Below, in pieces: positions 46,737-55,960 of a stretch of 64,000 bases of DNA. The translations under genes and the position numbers were made by a program. Below the pieces are notes generated by a model that saw nothing but the letters and a program-made list of their open reading frames with translations, was not told where the DNA came from and searched no databases. Each line of letters begins with the position of its first letter. The stretch's first letter is position 1. This DNA is from Collybia mongolica (lineage: Eukaryota > Basidiomycota > Agaricomycetes > Agaricales > Clitocybaceae), in the NCBI GenBank assembly GCA_013420905.1, contig JAAXNY010000004.1, positions 992,001 through 1,056,000 on the forward strand. Reading direction: 5' to 3'.

Positions 46737-46741
46737 GATAG
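46737..46741 (+). repeat. 5-bp target-site duplication, left copy (GATAG)
   Basis: GATAG directly before the 5' LTR; an identical GATAG follows the 3' LTR at 53671-53675. Five bases is the usual Ty3/gypsy footprint. Confidence 0.95.
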
Positions 46742-47206
46742 TGTTACAAATTCCCCTACTTGTCCGGCATATCACTTCTTTTCCCTTTTCTTTTACTATC
46801 AGATGCTTATTGACCTTATCTTTGACATCCCCATATGCATTCTCTTTCCCATAGTTACTAAGCTTCCTTACTCATCTTCTCAGATAGCTTACTAACTCTT
46901 ATCTATAACAAATAGCGTAAACAACGCTTATCGAACTACCACGTATATATAGGGATACTTTAGTTAGTTAGCTCTTTAGCTTGACCTAGCTGAATTCACC
47001 TTATTCATCTATTCTCTTGACGCAAACTCGATCCTATCCGCCTTACGAAGGGGGTAGTGCATCTCTGATCAGATAAACTCGATAACTTGACTTTAGCCCT
47101 ATTGAGGGAGTCAATAGACGTTGGACTTACAGAAGTCAACGGTCTAAGAACGAACGAACGACTCAGCATATTGATCTAGAGGATAAGGCCTAAAACAGCC
47201 GTAACA
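46742..47206 (+). repeat. 5' LTR (465 bp)
   Basis: Starts TGTTACAAATTCCCC and ends ACAGCCGTAACA. A TATATATA box at 46944-46951 lies 34 bp before AGCTTGACCT (46978-46987), the likely 5' end of the transcript. Two differences from the 3' LTR were seen (T/C in ATCAGATGC and A/G in GACGCAAAC). Confidence 0.95.
46944..46951 (+). promoter_or_regulatory. LTR TATA box
   Basis: TATATATA in the 5' LTR, repeated in the 3' LTR. Its distance to 46978 (34 bp) fits a transcription start at the self-primer sequence. Confidence 0.65.
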
Positions 47207-47208
47207 AA

Positions 47209-47218
47209 AGGTCAAGCT
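47209..47218 (+). other. Primer-binding site matching the element's own transcript (self-priming)
   Basis: AGGTCAAGCT begins two bases after the 5' LTR and is the exact reverse complement of AGCTTGACCT at 46978-46987 in the LTR, extendable by a G:U and an A:U pair. No tRNA-type TGG... site is seen. This is the arrangement described for Tf1, where the RNA 5' end folds back and primes minus-strand synthesis. Inference from position and complementarity. Confidence 0.7.
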
Positions 47219-47502
47219 GATCAGAACCGTCAACCTATAAAGGTTCAGACGCAACGGCACCACGATACGGATTGAAACCTGCGAGCAGCAGCGAAAGTAG
47301 CAGAAGCAGCAGCAGACAAAGCGCAATCAGCAGCGAAGACTTCCAAGACGCGGAAGAACAACCAAGACTTGTAATAGTCACACAAACAGAAACGCCCACC
47401 ACGCCGAGACAACCAAAAACAGAAAGTTCCAAAGGAAAGGAACCAGAGAAACCGAAACCCGAACCACCGAATTCCCCGATACCACCAGACTCAGACGTAG
47501 AA

Positions 47503-48426
47503 ATGGCAGACGAGCGAAGACCTACCGAAATTAAACTTAGCTCACCGAACATCTTCGATGGAAATCGAAGAATGACAAAGGACTTCGTCCTTGATTGCAA
47601 AATGTATTTGCAGGCAAACGATAGAATTTACGATACAGATTGGAAGAAGATCCTCTACATACTTTCGTACATGAAGGGAGGAACAGCAGGACCATGGAAA
47701 AAGTCCTGGTATGGAGAAAACAGCGACCATCCAGGAACCTTTACAACATTCATGACAACAGTTGAAGAAGCGTTCTCTACTCCAGACGAGGCAGGAGACG
47801 CCAGACAGACCTTAAAGACGCTGCGCATGACAGGAAACATGACGGCAGATGATTATATTGCGGAATTCAAATCAGCCGCATCAGAAAGCAAGATTACAGA
47901 AAGTGAAGCGCTCGTCGAATATTTCATGGAAGGAATACCTCCTTCCCTGATGCAGAAGATCTTAACAATGGATAATCCACCGACCACCATCAAGGGTTGG
48001 TATGAAAAGGCATCCATATTCAATACTCAGTACAGACGTGCAAAATCGATCGTAGCACGCATTAAAGGAAACACCGGAAAAACTACGGGAGGAAACAACG
48101 GAAAGAAATACAATTTCCAACGAAACAATCCCAAATACGTCCCGAATAACAGTCGAGATCCAAATGCTATGGATATCGATCGATTAACTATCCAAGAAAG
48201 AGACGAGCATATGAAACGAGGATTATGCTTCGAATGTCACAAATATGGACATCGAGCATCAGATCACAAAGCAGGAGGATCGATTCCTCAAACACAAAGA
48301 AAGGAAGAACAGAAGACACCGATGAAAGGCAAAGATGCCTACATGAAAATCCGAGCACTTATGGCAGAATTAGACGAAGAAGAAAAGGAGATCGCCCTAA
48401 AGAATATGGAAGATGAGGGTTTTTAA
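47503..48426 (+). CDS. gag: Gag of the chromovirus
   Basis: 307 residues from the first in-frame ATG at 47503 (MADERRPTEIKLSSPNIFDG). The frame is open back to 47221 without an earlier ATG, so a non-AUG start could add about 94 residues of Ser/Pro-rich sequence. The capsid-like part has WKKILYILSYMKGGTAGPWK and FKSAASESKITESEALVEYF, typical of Ty3/gypsy Gag. A zinc knuckle CFECHKYGHRASDH follows at about 48229, with His instead of the usual last Cys. The basic, Lys/Glu-rich end precedes TAA at 48424-48426, which touches a GGGTTTT slip site. Confidence 0.88.
   Translation: MADERRPTEIKLSSPNIFDGNRRMTKDFVLDCKMYLQANDRIYDTDWKKILYILSYMKGGTAGPWKKSWYGENSDHPGTFTTFMTTVEEAFSTPDEAGDARQTLKTLRMTGNMTADDYIAEFKSAASESKITESEALVEYFMEGIPPSLMQKILTMDNPPTTIKGWYEKASIFNTQYRRAKSIVARIKGNTGKTTGGNNGKKYNFQRNNPKYVPNNSRDPNAMDIDRLTIQERDEHMKRGLCFECHKYGHRASDHKAGGSIPQTQRKEEQKTPMKGKDAYMKIRALMAELDEEEKEIALKNMEDEGF
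48417..48423 (+). promoter_or_regulatory. Candidate -1 ribosomal frameshift heptamer GGGTTTT
   Basis: The gag codons GAG GGT TTT TAA place G GGT TTT in the X XXY YYZ register directly before the stop. The -1 frame from here is open through LKRRTESTSVPAEIFSVT into the protease, reaching the pol ATG at 48501. Downstream pseudoknot not examined. Confidence 0.6.
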
Positions 48427-51400
48427 AGCGGCGGACTGAATCGACGTCAGTACCTGCCGAAATCTTTTCAGTAACACTATCACCTGTAATATTAGGAGAG
48501 ATGAATCGACAATCGTTATCCATTCCAATTACGGTGATTGAAGAACAGAAAAACGTCGAAACCCAAGCAATCGGATTAATCGATTGTGGAGCTGGAGGAA
48601 TTTTCATTGACAAAGCATTTGTCGAAGAAAACGGGATAAAGACAACCCCATTAAGGAAATCATACTCAGTTAGAAACGTAGACGGCACAAAGAACCAATC
48701 AGGAAACATCACTGATTGTGTATGGACCAAAATCCGAATCGGAAACGAAGAAATCCGAATTCGATTGCTCGTCAGCGGACTAGGAAAAGAAAATATCATT
48801 TTAGGATTACCATGGTTAAAACGGCACAACCCCAAGATTGATTGGGAGAAAGGAACACTCGACTTCGGATCAAGCATCAAGAAAGGAGTTCTTTCAGAAG
48901 CAATCCGAAGAAACCTGGAAATCCGACAAATGAAATTAACACGGCAATATCCTAAGGCAACAGTAACAGAAATACAGGAAGAATATCCGGAAGAAATCCC
49001 AAGGAATCAACCCCTTGAAGATTGGCAACCGATTCTTTTAGAAATCAACGAAGAAGATGATGAACTTGAAATCAATCTACTCAGGACATACATTGACTCA
49101 GAAGATGATGAAGAAGAATCCATTTGGATACAGGCAAAAACATCAATATCACAGGAATTAGAACATAAAGCAGAAATCGAAGACCAGAAACCAAAGAAGA
49201 CATTACCAGAATTCTATAGAGAATATGCGTCATTATTCGACAAAACAAATTCGGAAAGGATGCCAACACGACGATCATGGGACCATGCGATAGATCTTAA
49301 ACCTGATTTTATCCCAAAAGATTGTAAGATCTATCCCATCAGCCCGGCAGAACAAGGAAAACTGGACGAATTTATTGATGAAAACATGCGAAAAGGATAC
49401 ATTCGACCATCGAAATCCCCACAAGCATCACCTTTCTTCTTTGTATCAAAGAAAGACTCGACGAAACTTCGGCCAACCCAAGATTATAGAAGACTAAACG
49501 AAGGAACTATAAAGAACGCATACCCTTTGCCACTTGTAGGGGAGCTTCTTGATAAACTTAAAGGGGCAAAATACTTCACAAAGTTGGATTTACGATGGGG
49601 ATATAATAACGTCCGGATCAAAGAAGGCGATGAATGGAAAGCGGCATTTAAAACAAACAGGGGATTATTCGAACCCCTTGTTATGTTTTTCGGTCTATGC
49701 AATTCGCCGGCAACGTTCCAAAATATGATGAATGATATCTACGCAATCGAGATTGACGAAGGATGGATTTTGATTTATATGGACGACATCCTTATTTCCT
49801 CCGACAACATCGATGATTTGCAAAGAAAAACCCTTAAAGTCTTGGACAAATTGAAGGAAAACGATTTGTATCTGAACTTGGACAAATGCGTATTCGAAGC
49901 CACGGAACTCGAATATCTCGGACTAGTCATCAGAGAAAACGAGATAGGTATGGAACCGACTAAATTGGCAGGAATCGCAGATTGGCCAGCACCAACAACA
50001 GTAAAACAAGTCCGATCATTCCTTGGATTCGCAAACTTCTATCGAAAATTCATTGGACATTACGCCGAACTTAGCAGACCATTAACGAATTTGACAAGAA
50101 AAGACGTCGAATGGAAATGGACACAAGAGTGTCAAGAAGCATTCGATGGTCTGAAACAGAAATTCTTGAAGTCACCCGTCCTTATGATGCCAGACAAAAG
50201 GAAACCATTTCACATCGAATCAGATGCTTCGAAATGGGCTACAGGCGCGGTATTACGACAACAAAATGATAATGGAGAATGGCACCCATGTGGATATATT
50301 TCACATTCATTCACAGAAACCGAACGAAATTACGAGATCTACGATAGAGAATTATTAGGCATCATACGAGCTTTGAAGACATGGAGACACTACCTCAAAG
50401 GATCACAATTCCCAACAGTAATTCTATCCGATCACAAAAACTTAACGTATTTCCGAACGGCACAAAAATTGAACTGACGACAGGCAGGATGGAGCCTTTT
50501 CTTATCACAATTCGATCTCAAACTTGTGCATACACCTGGAACACGGATGATACAATCCGATGCCTTATCAAGAAGATCAGACTACGTCAATACGGAAGAC
50601 ACAGATAACGAAGATCGGATTTTATTGCCAGATGACATTTTCATCAAAATGATTGATATAGGATTACAAGAAGACCTGAAGAAATCAATTGAAGAAGATG
50701 ATTTGTTCGCAAAATCAATCGAAGCATTAAAGGAAACAGGGACACCACCGATTAAATCAAACTTATCAGATTGGAAATTTGAAAACGGACTTCTGTTTTT
50801 CAAGAACAGATGTTATGTAGGACCGGATGCAAAATTACGGAAGGAAATAGTGCGAAGATATCACGACACGAAACCAGGAGGACACCCAGGCCAATATAAG
50901 ACACAGGAATTGATCAGTCGAGAATACTGGTGGCCAGGTATGGGAGTGTTTATAAAAAATTATGTTGACGGTTGCGCCACATGTCAACAAATGAAAGTCA
51001 ACACACACCCAACAAAACCCGGGTTGATACCGATTGCAACAAACGGAGAACCGAGACCATTCTCATTTGTCACAGCCGATTTCATCACAGACTTGCCAGA
51101 AAACGATGGGAAAGATAGCCTCATGGTCGTGGTAGATCATGGCCTTACGAAGGGGGTAATTTCTATCCCTTGCACCAAAACGATCGATGCTTTAGGAACG
51201 GCGAATCTTTATCTGGAACATGTTTACAAAAGATTTGGACTACCCGACACTTTTCTATCGGATCGAGGCCCTCAATTCGCAGCAAAAGTTTTCAAAGAAC
51301 TAGGAAAACTCCTTGGAATCAAACTCGTAATGAGTACGGCATATCATCCACAGACAGATGGAGAAACAGAGAGATTAAACCAAGAACTCGAAATCTACTT

Positions 51401-52106
51401 CCGCATGTTCTGTCAGAACAACCCGGCAATATGGAAAGAACTTAACTCAATCGCAGAATTCGCGCATAATCAAAAAAATCATTCCACTACAAAGAAATCT
51501 CCATTCTTCCTAATGATGGGATACGAACCCCAAGCAATTCCATCAGCATTCCAGAAGACGAATGTTCCGAGTGTAGAACAACGAATGATTGAGCTTAACA
51601 AAGCCCAAGAAGAAGCTATGGCCGCACACGAATTAGCGAGAAGAAAAGTCGCAGAAAGGACAACACGAGGTTTCACTCCATTCAAACAAGGAGAATATGT
51701 TTGGTTAGAAGGAACAAATCTTCGAATTCCTTACCCATCAAAGAAACTAGCACCAAAAAGAGAAGGACCCTTCAAAATCCGAGAAGTCCTCGGACCAGTG
51801 ACATACAGACTAGAACTTCCATCACAATGGAAGATTCATCCCGTGTTTCATGCATCACTCCTCACACCATACAAAGAAACCGATACCCACGGACCAAACT
51901 TCTTAGAACCACCACCGGATCTTATAAATCAAGAAGAAGAATACGAAGTGGAAGGGATTATTAATCACCGACAACGAGGCCGAGGCTTCCAATACCTCGT
52001 GAAATGGAAAGATTACTCATCCACGCACAACACATGGGAACCTGAAAGTCACTTAAAAAGGGCTCGAACGATCCTTCAATCCTATCAGAAGCTACATCGC
52101 CTCTAA
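48427..52106 (+). pseudogene. pol: Pol polyprotein: protease, RT, RNase H, integrase, chromodomain; one in-frame TGA
   Basis: One frame runs from the slip site (first ATG 48501) to 52106, broken only by TGA at 50475-50477. Protease: IGLIDCGAGGIFID (D-C-G-A active site). Reverse transcriptase: PTQDYRRLNEGTIKNAYPLP, FTKLDLRWGYNNVRI, FGLCNSPATFQNMMN and the YMDD centre at 49776-49787. RNase H: PFHIESDASKWATGAVL, NYEIYDRELLGIIRALKTWR, SDHKNLTYF. The stop falls at the end of RNase H (AQKLN then RQAGWSLFLS). Integrase: zinc site HDTKPGGHPG...CATCQQ, core TADFITDLP, FLSDRGPQFAAKVF and TAYHPQTDGETERLNQ. The chromodomain YEVEGIINHRQRGRGFQYLV with WKDYSSTHNTWEPESHL closes the protein. A recent nonsense change (CGA to TGA is one possibility) or a sequencing error may explain the stop. 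Confidence 0.92.
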
Positions 52107-52158
52107 ACAGACTATCATCTCTCATCGCTCTCAACAAATTTCAAAGCTCATACAAACA

Positions 52159-53172
52159 ATGTCTTCCCCCATCACCAACAACCTTTACATTGCCACCGCC
52201 ACCCCTCTTAACACTCCTTCCGACACTCCTGTCGTCAACATTGGATCCCAAGAACGTCTCGAGATAGCTACGAGAATTATACGCAGTCAAAAATTCTTAT
52301 CATGGTTCATGAACGAAGAACACCGTGAAAGAATGATCCAAGCGTTTAATCAACCACCGTATAACCAACTCATCGAACTAGTTGGGAAATATTTAGAGAT
52401 TAGGGATATGTTGTACACTCAAACTGCGGATATCAGCCGAGCACTAGACCAGGTCACTGACGAGCTGACGAACACACAAGAATTCCGAATTCTAGAAGAC
52501 TTAATTCCCTTACTACAAGACGGAATTCGATTACCTACGTCCACGCCGTCGACACCTACGGAATCGACTACAGATATCTCGACAAGTGACAAAGAAACAC
52601 AAACATCCCCTCCGATAACACCAACACCTTCAGCGCCCAACTCTCCTATTTATGAACCCGCACCATTACCAATTCCGCCCTTTCGCGAACCATCCCCTCC
52701 ATCCTCGCAACATTCCACCCCTGATCCAAACGACATGGTTCAAAACAAGGAAGTATTTAAATATCTAGAAGGACGAAAAGGTACAAAATTGGTCATAAAG
52801 AAGAAGAAAACCCTCAAACCAATCAAATACACGATGAACGCTCTCAATCACATTGGAAGTCGAGAGAAACCAATCAACCTCACGCAAGTAGAACGAGCAA
52901 TCATTTACAAAAACGTGTTATGCTCTCGATGCCTTAACTTCGGACACTCATCAATACACTGCGAAAAACAATATTGTCCGATATGTTACAAACCGGCTCC
53001 AGGACATCGAAGAGACCAATGTCCTGAAAGACCAATAACTAGGACGGCAGGGTATCACCGAAGCTGGCGACGGGTTGGGGATGAATATGAAGATGTAGAT
53101 GACGGAATTGACGACCCCTTTGACTTCCCAGAAGCCATTGCCAACATGTCGGGAGAGCCAATTGATTTCTAA
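52159..53172 (+). CDS. Extra ORF between pol and 3' LTR, two zinc knuckles
   Basis: 337 codons, ATG at 52159 (MSSPITNNLYIATATPLNTP), 52 bases after the pol stop and in another frame; the leader ATACAAACAATG suits translation start. The N-terminal third is predicted helical (ERLEIATRIIRSQKFLSWFM, IRDMLYTQTADISRALDQVT), followed by a Thr/Ser/Pro-rich linker, a Lys-rich patch (KLVIKKKKTLKPIK) and two zinc knuckles, CSRCLNFGHSSIHC (CX2CX4HX4C) and CPICYKPAPGHRRDQC (CX2CX6HX4C). It ends with an acidic tail (EDVDDGIDDPFDFPEA). No envelope-like membrane segment is present. The product could be an accessory nucleic-acid chaperone or an extra Gag-like protein; this is inference. Confidence 0.85.
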   Translation: MSSPITNNLYIATATPLNTPSDTPVVNIGSQERLEIATRIIRSQKFLSWFMNEEHRERMIQAFNQPPYNQLIELVGKYLEIRDMLYTQTADISRALDQVTDELTNTQEFRILEDLIPLLQDGIRLPTSTPSTPTESTTDISTSDKETQTSPPITPTPSAPNSPIYEPAPLPIPPFREPSPPSSQHSTPDPNDMVQNKEVFKYLEGRKGTKLVIKKKKTLKPIKYTMNALNHIGSREKPINLTQVERAIIYKNVLCSRCLNFGHSSIHCEKQYCPICYKPAPGHRRDQCPERPITRTAGYHRSWRRVGDEYEDVDDGIDDPFDFPEAIANMSGEPIDF

Positions 53173-53185
53173 AGCTGGGACGCTT

Positions 53186-53205
53186 TAGAGATAGAAGAGG
53201 GGTAA
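53186..53205 (+). other. Polypurine tract
   Basis: The purine-rich run TTAGAGATAGAAGAGGGGTAA ends one base before the 3' LTR (53206) and would prime plus-strand DNA. Key run AGAAGAGGGG at 53193-53202. Confidence 0.7.
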
Positions 53206-53670
53206 TGTTACAAATTCCCCTACTTGTCCGGCATATCACTTCTTTTCCCTTTTCTTTTACTATCAGACGCTTATTGACCTTATCTTTGACATCCCCATAT
53301 GCATTCTCTTTCCCATAGTTACTAAGCTTCCTTACTCATCTTCTCAGATAGCTTACTAACTCTTATCTATAACAAATAGCGTAAACAACGCTTATCGAAC
53401 TACCACGTATATATAGGGATACTTTAGTTAGTTAGCTCTTTAGCTTGACCTAGCTGAATTCACCTTATTCATCTATTCTCTTGACGCGAACTCGATCCTA
53501 TCCGCCTTACGAAGGGGGTAGTGCATCTCTGATCAGATAAACTCGATAACTTGACTTTAGCCCTATTGAGGGAGTCAATAGACGTTGGACTTACAGAAGT
53601 CAACGGTCTAAGAACGAACGAACGACTCAGCATATTGATCTAGAGGATAAGGCCTAAAACAGCCGTAACA
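53206..53670 (+). repeat. 3' LTR (465 bp)
   Basis: Same length and ends as the 5' LTR, two base differences by eye, followed by GATAG at 53671-53675. Confidence 0.95.
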
Positions 53671-53675
53671 GATAG
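53671..53675 (+). repeat. 5-bp target-site duplication, right copy (GATAG)
   Basis: Identical to 46737-46741; the transposase frame resumes immediately after it. Confidence 0.95.
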
Positions 53676-54189
53676 AACAACATCACCTACTGTCAAACAT
53701 GGAGGAGGAGGAAACCTCATGGTATGGGGTTGTATGGGGTGGAATGGAGTGGGAAAGCTCATAGAGGTGCAGGGGAACATGGACAAGGTTCAATACTGTG
53801 AAATTTTGGAGAGTGGAGTTCAGGAAAGTTTTGAGAAGTTGGAAATGGTGGATGGCGAGCGCTACTTTCAGCAAGATAACGACCCCAAACACACATCTGG
53901 ACTGGCCACACAGTGGTTTGAAGACAACAACATTCAAGTCCTTGGCTGGCCTGCCCAATCCCCTGACATGAATCCAATAGAACACCTTTGGGAACATCTC
54001 AAGCGCCGTCTTAAAGAATATCCGACACCACCCAAAGGAGTACATGAGTTGTGGGATAGATTGGCTGAAGAGTGGGGTGAAATTCCACCAGAGGTATGCC
54101 AAAACCTGATAGAAAGTATGCCCAGGCAGATACAAGCAGTTATAAAGGCAAAAGGTGGTCATACAAAGTATTAGATAGAAAATTAATAG

Positions 54190-54401
54190 AGGGTCAAAAA
54201 ACTGCCCCAATGAGTAATCATTTTGTTTGGCCTATAGCTTAATGGGTTTTGATCCAAATCACATGATCCAGGGTCCATTGGAAAGCCACGATGTCATAGT
54301 ATCTTACATAATTACCCCAGGTCCCCTGCTTATGTCAGCACTTCATACCATATTGATCTTTCAAAAATGTACAAACATTGGGGCAGTTTTTTGAGCCACT
54401 G
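54190..54401 (-). repeat. Right terminal inverted repeat of the Tc1 element (212 bp)
   Basis: Reverse complement of 45860-46071 with about five differences (for example GATCAAAACCC against GATCAATATCC). The inner 18-base motif is at 54194-54211. Confidence 0.93.
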
Positions 54402-55287
54402 TACCCTTGATGCTAAGGTTTTTATTTCATGGGAAATCCACCAAATATGACCAGCTAGTAATAAGGTAATGGCTCTGAAACTGAATAATGTGATTTAGAG
54501 CTTGCCTGATAAGAACATCAATATGATATTGGTTGTGAGGATTATGAACAAGGTAGCCCGAGGGTCCAAATGTTCTGCTGAAGGATGGACTGTGCCCAAT
54601 AGTCCTGGAACATGTAATGCATCAAATGCCCCAACCCCTAGGAAGTATAGTCAGCCCTCAGGTAAATAAATGCTAGAGGAAACATGGTACCAGTACTTGT
54701 GATTGTCAGAAGTGAAGGTACCCAGATAACATGCTTGTTATGGCCCCAGATAATGTAACAGCGATATATCTTGAAGACAGTTGGATCAGTTTTGTAAACC
54801 TCTCTCTTTTCATACCACCTACCAATAAAGAGTCTGCAATGAGACTTTGGTGGTAGCAAATTGGTGAGTAAATTTCATAATCATAAAACAAAGTAGGAGA
54901 CCATACTTTGTGATGATATACAAAAAGTTATTTAAAAGAGTGACAAAGGGGAGAATAGTTGGAATAGCACCCAAGATGCATTGAATAGTGCACAAGAAAA
55001 AAAGAATGACAGTTCCTGTTATGAGGACCCTGTGTCCCTTAAGGTGGCACTCTTGAAGGGTGTACAGACACTGGCAGAACAGTATGGCATATATATTTAT
55101 GTAACAATTAAATTTAGGATATACCCAATAAGAAAGTAGGAATCTCACAATACAAAACTGCCTGTACCTATTGTTCATGTTCTTAACAATCAGCAACTTG
55201 GATCTCAGTGCAGAAGTGGTTGCTTACCAATGCTGGAACAAGCAAGAAAGCAAACACAAGAGGGTCCAAGTCATAGAGGGTTTGCAT
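54402..55287 (-). pseudogene. 5' part of seven-pass gene B, cut off by the Tc1 insertion
   Basis: Start at 55287 (MQTLYDLDPLVFAFLLVPAL). Exons give VQAVLYCEIPTFLLG, then CLYTLQECHLKGHRVLITGT, VILFFLCTIQCILGAIPTIL, YRCYIIWGHNKHVIWVPSLL and LAGHIWWISHEIKTLASRV, where the TA target lies. Each block has its match in gene A (VQTVLYG, RKRHKGRKPVLVMGT, LAGRIWWIS). The remaining exons are 8.5 kb away at 45859-45380. Confidence 0.75.
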
Positions 55288-55779
55288 CAAAATTTATGAA
55301 TCAGTTATTTGGAAAAAAGAAAGAAAAAAAAGAGTCTTCTTAAGCAATCCAGGCACATCTACATCACAGCATGACCATAATGCAACAGACAGAAATTTCA
55401 TCCCTCCTCTCTGGTGCCAACACATTAAGACCAAAAAAAGATGAGAATATGCGACAACAAGAGATATTGATGTTGGGTTAAGGAGTTCTGCAGTGATGCC
55501 TCCAACCTCAAGACCAAGCCAAAAATCAATGACTTGATCTGAATTAGTAGCACATTTTGTCCTGGACGATCAACATGTGGCTGTGCTGAAAAGTGTGACG
55601 AGGGACACCTGTAGTCCATCGAGTTCTCATAATCTATCTGGCTCGGTGTCTCAAGACGAGCTTGCTGACATATCATCCCAAACCTGTGTTGAACGAACTA
55701 TTGCCACGGCAATCCTGGTCCTAAATACTAATAGTACAGCACCAAGTAAGTTTAACTAGTCTGATTTCTCATGGTTGAA

Positions 55780-55960
55780 ACAGATTTCCACTGGCAGATG
55801 CAGGGATACCACCTGTGTAGGCTCCATGCTGCTGTCCAGCCATCCAGCCCAGTTCCACTCAACAATCAGAGTTGGGACGATATCCTGTGGTCTGTCGTGA
55901 TGGAAGAATCACAACCTGAGTCAGAACGGAGTATCCACACCCCAACATGCATTGGTTTTT
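55780..55960 (-). pseudogene. C-terminal exon remnant of a third seven-pass copy (gene C)
   Basis: On the minus strand near 55900-55840 the sequence reads DIVPTLIVEWNWAGW, comparable with GIVPTLIVVRMGLG (gene A) and GDISTLIVVRMSPG (gene B), and is preceded by an intron-like CAG acceptor after CTGACT. No upstream exons of this copy were found, so it is a decayed fragment. The identification rests on one short motif. Confidence 0.5.

Larger units (their letters stand above)
46742..53670 (+). mobile_element. Ty3/gypsy chromovirus (LTR retrotransposon), 6.9 kb
   Basis: 465-bp LTRs at 46742-47206 and 53206-53670, TG...CA ends with a TGTTAC/GTAACA terminal inverted repeat, and GATAG duplication on both sides. 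Order: LTR, apparent self-priming site, gag, pol (protease, reverse transcriptase, RNase H, integrase, chromodomain), a third ORF, polypurine tract, LTR. Domain order (integrase last) and the C-terminal chromodomain place it with Tf1/sushi-like chromoviruses of fungi. The LTRs differ by two bases by eye, so insertion is recent. One TGA in pol makes this copy probably non-autonomous. Confidence 0.95.
46221..54174 (+). pseudogene. Tc1/mariner transposase, split by the LTR retrotransposon
   Basis: Two exon-like parts, 46221-46741 and 53676-54174, together 1020 bases (339 codons plus stop), in the same frame when the inner element and one GATAG copy are removed. The N-terminal part has paired helix-turn-helix motifs (LNEGYSQRQIKEKTGLGKGT; NPVTPQTVRNALKENQF). 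The catalytic triad is the D in LWTDETK, the D of FQQDNDPKH and the E of NPIEHLW, with 34 residues between the last two: DD34E, the Tc1 group. The nested insertion falls between the first and second catalytic aspartates, so no functional enzyme can come from this copy. Confidence 0.9.
45860..54401 (+). mobile_element. Tc1/mariner element containing a nested LTR retrotransposon
   Basis: The ends are CAGTGGCTCAAAAAACTGCC and its reverse complement, flanked by TA at 45858-45859 and 54402-54403, the Tc1/mariner target duplication. Inverted repeats are 212 bp with about five differences. Taking away the 6.9-kb retrotransposon and one GATAG copy leaves about 1.6 kb, normal for Tc1. The single transposase gene is on the plus strand and is continuous once the inner element is subtracted. 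The element sits inside an exon of seven-pass gene B. Confidence 0.93.

Noticed and set aside
52159..53172. Envelope gene in the LTR retrotransposon
   Set aside because: The ORF is in the env position but has no signal peptide, membrane helix or glycoprotein features; it has zinc knuckles.
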